From: Neospora caninum Liverpool | Lineage: Eukaryota; Apicomplexa; Conoidasida; Eucoccidiorida; Sarcocystidae | Direction: 5' to 3' | Assembly: GCF_000208865.1 (NCBI RefSeq) | Contig: NC_018389.1 | Location: forward strand, 1,966,941 to 2,030,940 | DNA length: 64,000 bases | Shown here: in pieces, positions 12,001-22,600 of the stretch | Layout of the letters: each line of letters starts with the position of its first letter | Numbering within the stretch: the first letter of the stretch is position 1 | Made by a program: the position numbers and the translations under genes | Notes under the pieces: model-generated | What the model was told of the DNA's origin: nothing | Database searches by the model: none | What the model saw: only the letters and a program-made list of their open reading frames with translations

Positions 12001-13388
12001 CCTGCAGCGAATCTATACCCGGCAGTTCCGAAAGCTTACCTGAGTCTTATATACTATCGGGTGGAAAATTTTCTCGAGTTTCGTGTGGGCTAAGGGGCAG
12101 CAGCCATCCGAGCATCTGCAGGGCGCATGGCAGCACAGTTCCACCCGGAAACCAGACTTTTCTCCTTTAAAACGTGAAAAAAGAGTGATTATGTTAGCCG
12201 GCCCGCGTAAGACGTGAACACAGAAAATAGGAACGTGTTCCGCAAAGTATGTGTCGTCATTAATGCAGAAGACATAAGCACCCACTGGACTTGTTCCTGA
12301 CCTAAGGGTTTATATTGGCCATCCCCTCTCCACCGCTGTCATGATCGTCGGTCGGCATTCTACCGGTTGAAATCAGTTCATATAACCAACGGAATCCCCA
12401 CATTTTTGAAGCTATCTCTTAATCATCGCTCCCCTCCCGAACACCTGAAGCAGGGGTGGTCCTCGATGTCAACTAACCTCCTGCTATGGGGACAATCCAC
12501 CGGTAGATAAAAGTGGACGTGCGGATCTCGTCGGTCAAACTTGGCGAGGTCAAAAGGAGCCGGACGTCGCACATCAAAATGGCGAGAAATAGGTACACCC
12601 GACGCCTGAACGGGTACTGGTGACGGGCCTGCCCCTACCAAATTCAGCGAACCTATCATTACTCTTTCGTTTCTTAATCCACAACCTGTGAATACACCCG
12701 GCGATACGCCAGGTCCTTGGGGTCCCGCCGACGATCCTGGCACTGTGTTGGTGTTCAACAGTGTGCTTCCATACGCCTGCCCCATATCCGCGGCAACTAC
12801 GGTTGGCCCCAGAGGATGTAACGGCTGTGGAAGCTGGAAGGGTGCGAAAGCAGACGTCGCTGATCCTCGACAGGGAAAGCCTGGCGAAGCAGCATAAGCG
12901 GAAGAAGAGGCAGTGCCCATCGGGGAACCAACTCCCCCGACGGTACCGCTTCCCACGCCTACCCCTGACGCGTGCATATTCGCTGACTGCGGTTGCATCC
13001 GCCCCACTGGGACGGGGGCGTTGCTCCAGGGACTAGAAATCACTTGCCTTCCAAGGAAGCTAACTGCGTCAGAGAGCGGTGTTGAGCTTCCACTCGGCTT
13101 TGCTCCCGTGGAGCTGGGCTGGACGGTGCCGGTTGAATTTGGTGTCCCAGACGTCAAACTGAACACCGACGGAGGGCTACCACAAGCTGGAGATCCGCAT
13201 GACGGAGCCAGCGACGACAGTGCCGGGAATGCTGCTGCGGCGAAGTACTGCTGACCTTCCGAAGGAGGGCACGCGAAAGCCCCCCGCGATGCGGTTGTCT
13301 GAGTGAAGGGGGAACGAGGAGGCATCGGCACGTTTGAAGAAGCAAGCGACGGAGTAGAGAAAACAGACATACGGAGGAAAGAAGTCAT
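6031..13388 (-). CDS. Large CCCH-type zinc-finger protein with long disordered tail
   Basis: Minus-strand gene, read as exons 13388-12445, 12301-12040 and 11778-6031 (944, 262 and 5,748 nt; about 2,317 residues). Exon 1 is Ser/Pro/Gly-rich and then becomes conserved: RRDPHVHFYLPVDCP resembles the RRDPRxYxY...CP segment before the fingers of plant CCCH proteins. Exon 2 carries CHAPCRCSDGCCPLAH followed by FHPIVYKTQ. A second finger, C-x7-C-x5-C-x3-H, is built across intron 2: its first Cys is the second codon of exon 3 (TCQM...) and its last three ligands are CEYYSKCAFYH. A basic/helical stretch and a Gln-rich stretch (RQQPFQRQQQQRQ) follow, then about 1,800 low-complexity residues. CCCH pairs usually bind RNA and control mRNA fate; that role is inferred. 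Exons 2 and 3 join cleanly in phase 0. The exon 1-2 join is uncertain: 12301 is the only phase-compatible direct acceptor, but a better-looking branch point and pyrimidine tract lie inside that exon. The terminal exon is uninterrupted to the TGA at 6031-6033. Confidence 0.78.
7150..7230 (-). other. Conserved-looking Cys/His segment in the CCCH protein tail
   Basis: Inside the low-complexity tail, near residue 1929, the reading becomes ordered: YIIDHENSAKCSHCVYYQHL, then a helix-like TEHLKGMLHTAMEEVQRLR. The spacing C-x2-C-x4-H-x3-H could bind zinc. No family is recognised. Confidence 0.4.
12170..12301 (-). other. Ambiguous exon 2 5' part of the CCCH gene
   Basis: On the minus strand this stretch is open in frame with the finger exon, giving SGTSPVGAYVFCINDDTYF and onward. 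It also contains CTAACAT followed by a T-rich tract and TTTTAAAG, which looks like a branch point plus acceptor just before GAGAAAAGTCTGG. That acceptor needs one leftover base, while the exon 1 donor (CTTCAG|GTGTTC) leaves two. Either the whole stretch is coding, or a microexon of about 20 nt starting at 12301 supplies the phase. Confidence 0.45.
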
Positions 13389-16300
13389 TTCACCGCTCGT
13401 CGCGTTGAGCTAAACAACTTGTCCCGAGGTGCCACAAACGTGGTACCAGAATGTCGGTGGCAAACTGCCGTCTTCCACAACTTTTCATCAACCAATCACG
13501 CGGCACCTCCGAATGATACTCCCCTTCAGCGGTTGTCAACGCTGGGGGAAGTGGCGCGGTACTTTGGTGTTCGACGACACGTGGGCAGCTAGTAGAGACA
13601 CACCGCTGCTCTCGGCGATGACACAGCTGAACGTTCCCTGTTCCAGCAAAAACAGTCATAACCAAGTTCGCATACCGGGATAGAGGTTGCACAGTGGAGA
13701 CCAAACAGCAGCGAGGAGATACAGAACAAATTGCCAACGACAAAGGGATCGACGACTTCCGCTAGGCAAACTGAAAAAGAGACATGGTGAAGTCAACATA
13801 TTGGTCCATAACGAAACTAGGTGGCGGCAGAGAATCCGCATAGGCACAGGAGGCGAAGGACCCCCAGCGAACTGCGATGAGCCACAAGATCTGCAACAAA
13901 CGGAAGCATCGGCAAGAAGACGGCCGAAGTTTCCGAAAATAGAACTTTCAGTTCCGTGCACACACTTTAGTTATCACCACAACCCGTCGCACGTGTGTAC
14001 TCACCTCTCCGAATCGACGGGAAACGGGGGAGAGGCCATAAAGACTCACTGGTTCCGGACGCCTGCACAACTGGCGACTTCATCCTGTGGTTGATTCATT
14101 TTCACAGCTACAAAAGCAGATAACTGTTTATAGACACACGTTGAGCGCTCAACAAGCAAACTCCCGGAAACGGGAGGGAACAGAAAAAACAGATCAGGGC
14201 GATGCGTTGCTCCGAACAGCTGGGTGGAATTAGCACCCGAGCGTCGTCTTCCATTTGTTACCCAAAGCCCCACCTTTTCTATCCTACATGGGCAACAAGA
14301 ACACCGCGGAGATGACACAGTAGCAACTCGTCGTAGTACAGAAAGCGACAACGTGTTCAGTGGTCCAAAATTGCCTTTGACAGCTTCTGGCATGTGTTAC
14401 ATCCACCCATACAACCGATTACAAGCGGCAAAAGTCATCTTTCCCGAAAGGTGTCAAAACGCGTTCCACGAGCCAAAGTGGCACGTGTGTCCCGCCTCCT
14501 TCGGGAAAAAAGGTACCGTCACAGCGTTTCGGAAATACTGCCCCGGCTCACACTTTACTGGCGGTCTGACTCTGAGTTTGGGAGAGTTTCTTAGTCGCAA
14601 CGATGTCACAAATGAGGCATGTAACCAGGGCATTCAGTATACTGCACTGCATTTTCACACGCTAGGTGCTCAGAACACACCACAGCACTCAAAAGTGAAA
14701 CGATATCCCGTATTTTCTTCATTGCGCACATCAGCGCAATCGTGTACACGCGCTGGATCAGAGACGGCTCTCGGTTAACTGTCGAGACCACCCCTTTGAT
14801 ATAGAGACGAGGCGTGGCATCGCTGGCTGGCGGCCGCATCCGGTCTCAAGCTCCGAAGCTACAGCTCTGCTCCGCGAACTGTCATTGGCATCCCCGGGTG
14901 TTCTAATCGATCCGGCCCCCCGCTGCGGAACCAGCTCCACTGGCGGTCCGGCTCGCCGTACCCGCCGCTGCTAAGAAATGCTCGCTCGCGTCTAATGGAC
15001 CGAGAAGCCTCGGGGAAAATGTCCTGCTCTAAGTGGTTCGCTCGAATGCACCGGGCAACAAGACGAGTGAACTTCGCGTACCCGGTGGTGCAGACCAATG
15101 GTTTTGTAGCGGGGTTGTCTACCACCTTGGTTCGTCAAGTCGCTGAAAATGTTTCATCATGGGGCTAATATTCAACAACAGAAAGTTCGGATACCTGTGG
15201 GCGGAAGATTACTATTCACCACTTTTTTCCCGCGTTTTGGACCACCTTTTGGATATGCATGGTCGTCCGGACGCCGCCGGGACCGATGTGCATAACGGAA
15301 ATGTTTGATGACGTTCTCAGCCCCTCCCAGGAGCTCTTACGACCTCGAGGGCGTACGATTCAGCAGTTTCGCATGAGGACAATTGTAGGGGTGCTGTCTC
15401 GTGTACGGGTTATGCGAGCGCATCGGTGGTAGTGCCGATACAAGTTTCCGGCCAGCGGCAGTGTCGTCTGTTTGGGTCCCCTTCGGAGAAGTTTCTTCTT
15501 TATGGTGTATTTTAAGGGTGTGCCATGGGGAGATTTTCGTTGTCGTCCCTTGGAACGTACGAACAAGAGTCGCTTCGTTACATATTTTCTAGGTGATACA
15601 GTGACAGCGCTTTGAGGCGAGTAGTGGAGGAGGATTCTGTGGCAGCTTCAGGTGTTTAGCCATCCCGGGGCTCTTCAAGCCCACCAGTGCCGGAGACCCC
15701 TCGCAGTCTGTGCCAAGAATTGTAAGGTTTATATTGGGCGATCGGAGTCTGCTACCAATAGGCCAATGTACCAACGCAACAACTGTCACCTGTGCCGGTC
15801 ACTACCAGCTGTCGCAATAGGCGGTTCCCTAACTAACCACCGATCGCTTGGCGGCGACAAATAGACAGTGAACTCCAACCACGTATCTGGAGCCACTGTG
15901 CTACGGTGGTACTATTCAGGGAGGCGGCATGGACTAAAAACAAACTGCAACCCCATCCGTTCAGTGCGGTGCCCGCAGGGGAGGCACGGCTAGCAGGCAA
16001 ACGAGTTGTCACGGACGCTTGTCGCAAAATGTGAGGAACTGTCACTGAGCGATAACCGGTTGCGATCCGCACGCAACAGAACTTGTGGTTTCGTCGGTTC
16101 AGTGTCTGCCACACCATGGGGACGACTCGCTAGCTCTGGCCTGTCAAAAGTAAATACCTCCTTTCTGGATGACAGCCAGCGGAAGTTGCAAACGAACGAC
16201 CTCAATTCTCACTGCCATCGCGGGGAATACCTGGGAGGAGCCGAAAGTTTCCTGAGGAATTCGATCACGCGAGGACACTCGGCGACCAGAGTTGTTTTTA

Positions 16301-19300
16301 GTTTCCGTACGCCAAAGGGAAGGATACGGTGTCGAACACGTGCATCCATGATATTTTCATACAAGTGATTTGAACCTACGTGAACCCTCAGCGGATCCTA
16401 ACTTCTGTATTCTCGGGAAAAGATTCAGGTGTGAAAGATAGCAGGGAACGGTACGTTTTTCTGCCACATTCGGGCGACAACTTGTCTCTGCTCAGTGTGC
16501 CTGCTGACGGCATTTGACAGGCAAGCTGTCAAATCATATTTGAGCAGTCTCTTCTCCTCCACGAGGGTCGCGACACCGGCATCAGCATCTACTCGTCATG
16601 AACACCACGTTGAGGAACCTGGTTAGAGAGGAGAGACGCCGAAGAGGGCCGAGTAGATAAACGGATTCTGACGAGTGAAGGCCAATGACTCAACAGATTT
16701 CCCTTTTTTTCGAGAGAAATGCAAAAGGGTCGCACGTTCAGACTCGAAAACAGCTGCTTGAAACCTGGTTAAAAGAATATCCGTGTTAATTGGATGCAGC
16801 GAAGATTCCAGTGTAGGTTAGAGATTCAGTCGTGTTCCACGAGTGAGAGAGTGCGTGCCCGTCGCCGTCATACACAGCTGCATTTACTGGAGCATCTCAC
16901 ACTGCAGTGCTGCCCGGCAGAGAACTCATGAAGTGTGCGGCGCAGCAGCAACGTGAGTACAGAGACGCAAGATGTGGCCACATTTATCCATACATATATA
17001 TAGCGTTTGTGTAATTTCTTTTCGACGGGCTCCTGGAAGACACATAGCTTATCTGATGGCGCAAGGCAGCGACCTCCAGCGAGGGGGCTGCCTGATACAC
17101 ACTCCAGTTCAGCCTCTAATAATACGTGATGCAACGGTAATCTGAAGAACGACCACTAAAAGGCAGCTTGAGAGAGGCACCACTCGTCGAAAGGTCACGA
17201 AGTCCGTGTAGTTCACAGTGCTGGGCTGCGGAAGGGGATGAGAAGGAACGCGTTACCACGCCTTTTTCACGCAGACGACAGCCTCATTCATTTGAGCTTC
17301 TAGTCTGCCAAGCCATAAGTTTCCCCTTCGATCATGCTCCTTTCTACTGCCAGCACGCATCTAGACGCCATTCGGTCCAGCTTTCTGCCCCGGATTGACG
17401 TCCTCTCGCGCCAGCTCTGAGTCCGCGGCGGTGTGTTCGCGGACGGATGGTTGACGCGTCAACAGCAGCAAGCACCGTCATCAGACGGAATCCCGTCTTC
17501 TGGGAAAGTGTCGAAAGGAGAGATTTGCCTCTTTCGGCCTCCTTTGGCTATGCTGCATGTGCGGATTCACTATCAATTACAGTGGCTACGTACTCTGTCG
17601 ATGCCTCTTTTCCTGTTTTTCGGTCTGTTTGGGTCATTTCAACTCTGGCCCCTATCGTCTTTCCGTGGCATCAAAATTGAAAAGTTTTGCTTTGCCGCTA
17701 TCAACAGTGTGGGAGCCTCTCATCTCACGGAAAACGTGTCCGTCCTTCTCAGGGGCTTCACTCAGCATCACTTGCTGGGTCGAGTTCGTCTGAGCACCGA
17801 CATCAGGTGATGCCGTTCACTGCCTACCTCCTCCAAGCATCCATGGGAAGTTGACGGCATCAGCATCACCTTCAGTCCTTCTGGAGGTATTGCGCCTGGT
17901 GACAAGAGACTTCCTGCCAAACAACCACCTGTGCCTCTCTTAATCGCGTGCTTCCCATCTTCTGGAATAAGGCTCCGCACTTGTGAAACCACTTTGACGG
18001 GTTGGTGAATTGCTGGTGTAGCAGTTATCCAGAATTTCTGGCACGACTGTTTACATTTTCTATCCAAATTCAGCGCTAGGCTGAAAAGGGTAAGTGCCTT
18101 GTAGAGACAAAACGCCAGTCCACCCCGTTTGGCCCCTTGAGGGGGGCGGCGACTCTCGTTTCTCCCCCGTCATCGAGTGCGTTAGAGCGGAGGTATTCGA
18201 AGACATTCAAAGGATGCTCAGTTCGGCGGGCAGACGCAATGTGGAGCCCTTTTTTTGTTAGTTCCTTCCTCACTTAGAATCCCAGTACACATCCGCGGGG
18301 AACGGGGGAAGGCGGTTGTACGATGCCGGCAAAAAAAACATTCTCTTGGAGGTATGGGCCGGGACGGTTTTTACTGTTGTCTGCCACAAACAGAGGCACA
18401 CACGCTTTCAACTACCTCTGACCTGCTGATTTCTTCAACAGCGCACAGAAAACCTTAGTAAGGCAAGGAACCTAAATTCAGTTTTTGTGCGGCATCTCCG
18501 TTCTAACACAGCCACACACACACGCTTGTCATGGTAGTGCCCGTTCTGTGGCCGAAAATAAATATGTGAAGGGAGATAAAGAAAATAAATGCATGCGTTA
18601 TTTATATGTACAGGTCCAGTTCAGAATCCGCTGTTCTTTCTTCGCCGATACTGCTGGCGGGCGTCAAAACACAGTGTAGCGATTTAAGAACAGTCGCACA
18701 TGGGTCACGCGACTTCTCTCGCTTTTTCCCGTTGTGTTGTCGGGTGTCCTGTGGCGCGCTGGCTCTTCAAGCGAATGAAGGAAGATTTCCACATTTGCCA
18801 GTCTTCCAGCGCTTCTTTACTTTTTGTCTTTGCCTGTAGTTTGAGTTTCTCCATCTGGGAGTCGTCCGTCTCCTGCGTAGACGTGTTGTGGCGCCAGGAG
18901 CGGCTGTCTGTCTGCTTTTCTCTCCAGAAGTCTAAACCCTCTTCCTCAAATGCCTGGCACAAACAAAAACGTTTGTGAACACGTTTTCTGGTCTGGGGGT
19001 TTTCTTAGTGCTTTCCGGCGTTGTGATTCACCTAGCGACTTGTTGATTTGTGGGAAGAGTACCGGCGTCTTCGCCCGACGGGCAGGAATTCCGTCAACGC
19101 GTGCTGAAAAAGTCAGGGGAAAGGGGCTGGCGTGCCGAGCGGGTTTTTTTCAGACCATACACGAGCGCTTCATTGGCCGCTTGGTCGTTGCTCCCCAGAT
19201 CCTCCCCTCCGTCTGAAGGCTTTATTGGAATTCCTCCAGAGCAGCGTTTTCTCACCGCGACTCGGAATTTCCCTCAGGAGAGAGAGGCACACGGTTTTTG

Positions 19301-19696
19301 AGAGCCACCGAGTACAATCCCGTCAGTCCACGTACACATACTGCGCGAGGACTGCTTAGACTTCTTCGTGTCCGTTGTTTTTTCTTCAGGTTTTTTATTC
19401 TTCCAACCAGTGGCTCTTCAAAAAGTTCGTTGATATGGTTTTGGGGGCTGCCCTCGTCGGCTGGCGAACGCAGTGCCCAGGCACGAACTCGCCCCTCAGG
19501 AAATGTGAAGAGCAGCGAGCTGCGTCCACACGAGGTCACTGATTGCAGTCTTGTGTGTTCCGTGTCTCTTTGCATCGTCCTCTCACCAAGAACTCCGTAT
19601 CTGCCTGAAAGTACCACCCGTGTGCGACTGTCTGGTCTGAGCGGACCTTGTCATCTGCTGCCTACTCCCGTCGCCAAGTGAACTTCCCCCAACAAA
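13389..19696. other. Divergent intergenic spacer between CCCH gene and tepsin
   Basis: This 6.3 kb separates two genes transcribed away from each other, so it should hold both promoters and 5' UTRs. Open frames on both strands are short, overlap one another and show no domain that I recognise. A TGCATGC palindrome lies at 18590-18596, about 1.1 kb before the tepsin start, and a short TA-rich patch lies near 16993. Length alone would allow an unrecognised small or non-coding gene. Confidence 0.5.
18590..18596. promoter_or_regulatory. TGCATGC palindrome upstream of tepsin
   Basis: Exact TGCATGC. Motifs of this core are known targets of some apicomplexan ApiAP2 factors and were found enriched in T. 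gondii promoters. Here it lies about 1.1 kb before the start codon. Function is inferred only. Confidence 0.25.
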
Positions 19697-22600
19697 ATGG
19701 ATAGAAGTCTGCTAAATAAACTGACTTGTTCAGGAGAGGAGATGCCAGCAGGCTACCTCTACACGGAACTCGTCACTAGCACAAACAATCTCTTTGCGCC
19801 CGTCGGGCAATCTGCGTTCGGGGCGAACCCTCAGTTTCGACTGTGAGTCATGCACTGCTGTTGACCAAGGAAGGCCTAATGGGCAAAACGAAATGTTCTG
19901 ACGGTGCCTGTACAGCTTGTCTTTTTTTCCACGAGAGGCGGATCGACCGACGGGGACGAACTCCTCCGGGAGGAAACCCTTGCGAACAAACAGTAAAAAG
20001 GCGTTCGAGGAGCCTGATGACTGCTGACGCGCCTTTCCAGTTGGATCCGAACGCGTCTTACCCAACACCCTGTCACTTCGGCAGTGTCGTATTCGTGTTT
20101 TGTGCCGCACAGTTCGAGCGTCTCTCTTGTTTTTCCTGGCCTTGTTCTCGCAGTATACGCGGTTTCTGTTGCGTAGCGCAGTTTCTGGTTTTGATATACA
20201 CTCTTTCTCGCTCCCCAGTGCTTCCCTATCTTCTCTGTTTGTCACCGACCGAGACCAAGAGAGCCGTGTGGCCTGGGAGGCCTGCAAGCTGACGTCGCCA
20301 CGGCGGCACGTGGCTTTGAACACAGCCATTAGCTGACTTCGCTCCCCGTGCACATCGTGGCCTCTGAACAGTTCGCAACTTTTAAACGGTGTCTTTTGTG
20401 GAGAGACAGCCAAGGAACTGGGCGCGTATGCATGCTCGAATACGAGATCTCCAAAGGAAATATATATATATATATATATATATTCCATATCGCTGTCTAC
20501 GCGTCTCCTTAATGGCATACCTCACTGTTTATGTGCATTATCCTACGTACAGGGATGGTCATGTTTGTGTGCGGAGTATATGGTTTTGTTAGCTTTCCCT
20601 TTGCGTTGTTTTCTCCACAGTAATAAAGCCACTGTGTTGTTTCGAATCTTCTCAGAGGGAATACGGCATCGGCAGGAGTTGCGCCACAGGATACAGTCGT
20701 GGAGATCCTGGAGTTTGTGTCTCGCAAACTCGAAAGGTCAGACAGCGATCCTTTCGTGAAGATGAAATGCTTGAGGCTGTTGAAACATCTCTGTGAGCGC
20801 GGCCACGAGCGAGTTCGCGGCATCATCCAACGCAGGTACCTTCACCGCATCAAGGCTTGTCAGACCTACAGGTGAGTCCAGAGAAGAAAACGAGTGTCTC
20901 CGTAGTCCTTTGCGCCATCCCGTCACAGGCTTTGATAGATCTCTGGCAACGTTCCTTTTCGGCGGATAGACGCCAGAGTCTCCCGCGTTTTTCTTCCTCC
21001 AGTGGCAGGACACACTACTCACTCCGCGCCCCGCCCGCGCTTCCCTGTGTCCAGTCCTCCCCTGGAATGGTGCGTGGTTCCGGCCAGCGAAAAGAGGGCG
21101 TTTCGGGGCGTTCTAGAGCGGCAGAGTTCAATTTTCGCAAAGGCAGTCACGGCGTCGTGGCTGTTTTACCCAAGGCTGCGCCCGCTGAAAACGCAGGACT
21201 GCGTCGCAGTTCGCAGGCCGCGACCGACGGCGGACTCTCCGCCAGTCGCTGTTCGCCGTTTGCGTATGGACGCTGCATGGAGTCTTGTGTTTCTCATGTT
21301 GAGTGGAGAGGAGACGCGTTGCGTGGCCAGCGTGAGTTTCTGGGGAAACTTTGTTGAATGCGCATCTGTTGTGTCTTTCCTGACTCACAGAGGCCCGCCG
21401 CATCCCCTCCAGGGCGACGCGCCGAGTGCCGCAGTCCGCGCGGAAGCAGATGCGTGCCTGCGGTGTCTGTACGCGCACGAAAACGGTGCGGCCGGCTCGG
21501 CGGTGCCTACGTCGATCGAGGCGACGGGGCGAATTGAAGGTTTCGGTCCGGGGTCACGCGCGACTCCGGGGGCGGACGGCGGCTACGGAATGGAGGGAGT
21601 GAAGACCAGCTGCGGGACGGGATTCGGAGGAGCGTATGGCGGCACTTCCTGGTCGGCGTCCGGATCGTCCATGGTGGGCTTTGGAAATCCACACTTCAGC
21701 CACGAGAAACAGCCTTCGAGGCGAGAACAAGCTCTGCAGCTGATCTCTGCAACCGCCAGCAAGATCCTTCCGACCTCGGTTCAGGAGCAGCTGCAAAAAG
21801 TCGTCACTACCGCTCTGCCTGGAGGAGGCGGCCCGCCGGTGTCAAGATTGGTAAGCGTCACGCGGCGACGCGCAGAGTCCGGAAGAAAGCGAGTGGGAAA
21901 GACTAAGAAATGCAGCAGAGAAAAAAGGAGCTCAAGAGGACACCCTGTGGAGAGGAATGTCTTTCCAAGCACAGCCGTACACGGACACCGTAAATACACT
22001 CGAATGGGGCTTGGAACGCACGAATACGTATGCAAACTTCGGTGAGGAAACCGTGTGGTTGAGGCGGCCATATTTAGGAGGAGTCCGGTCGATTTCAGTC
22101 TTGTGAGAGAAGTCCCAGGCACGTTCCTGGTTTCGAGATCTCTTCCTCATGAAGGCAGAGGGGACCCGGTCCGCCCGCTGGGCAGTCGGGTTTCCCAGAA
22201 AGAAGACTCGTGGTCGGTTTCTCTTTCCGCCCCTGTTCGCCTTCTCTGAGTGATTTCCACTTTCCCGGAGTCTTTATCCGGAGCGTGTGCGCGTCACTTT
22301 CGCGTTGTCGCGTCCTTCCTCTCTGCATGGCCTTCCTGCTTTCCTCTCGTCTCACCGCGCGCAGGGCTACAGCTCGTCTGGAAGCTTCCGACCCCCCACG
22401 GCTCCGCAGTCCGGCGACAGCAAGGACGGCATCTGGACTGCCTCCACTTCGTTTTCTTCTCCCTACGCCGCCGCGCCGGAAGAACAAGCGCGGATCCGCT
22501 ACGGCTCTTCTGCAGGGCGATACGGAGACAGCGCGGGCGGGTACTGTCGGCCGAACTTGGGAACCACTGCGTCGCCCGCTCTCTCGTCGGCCCACGGCCC

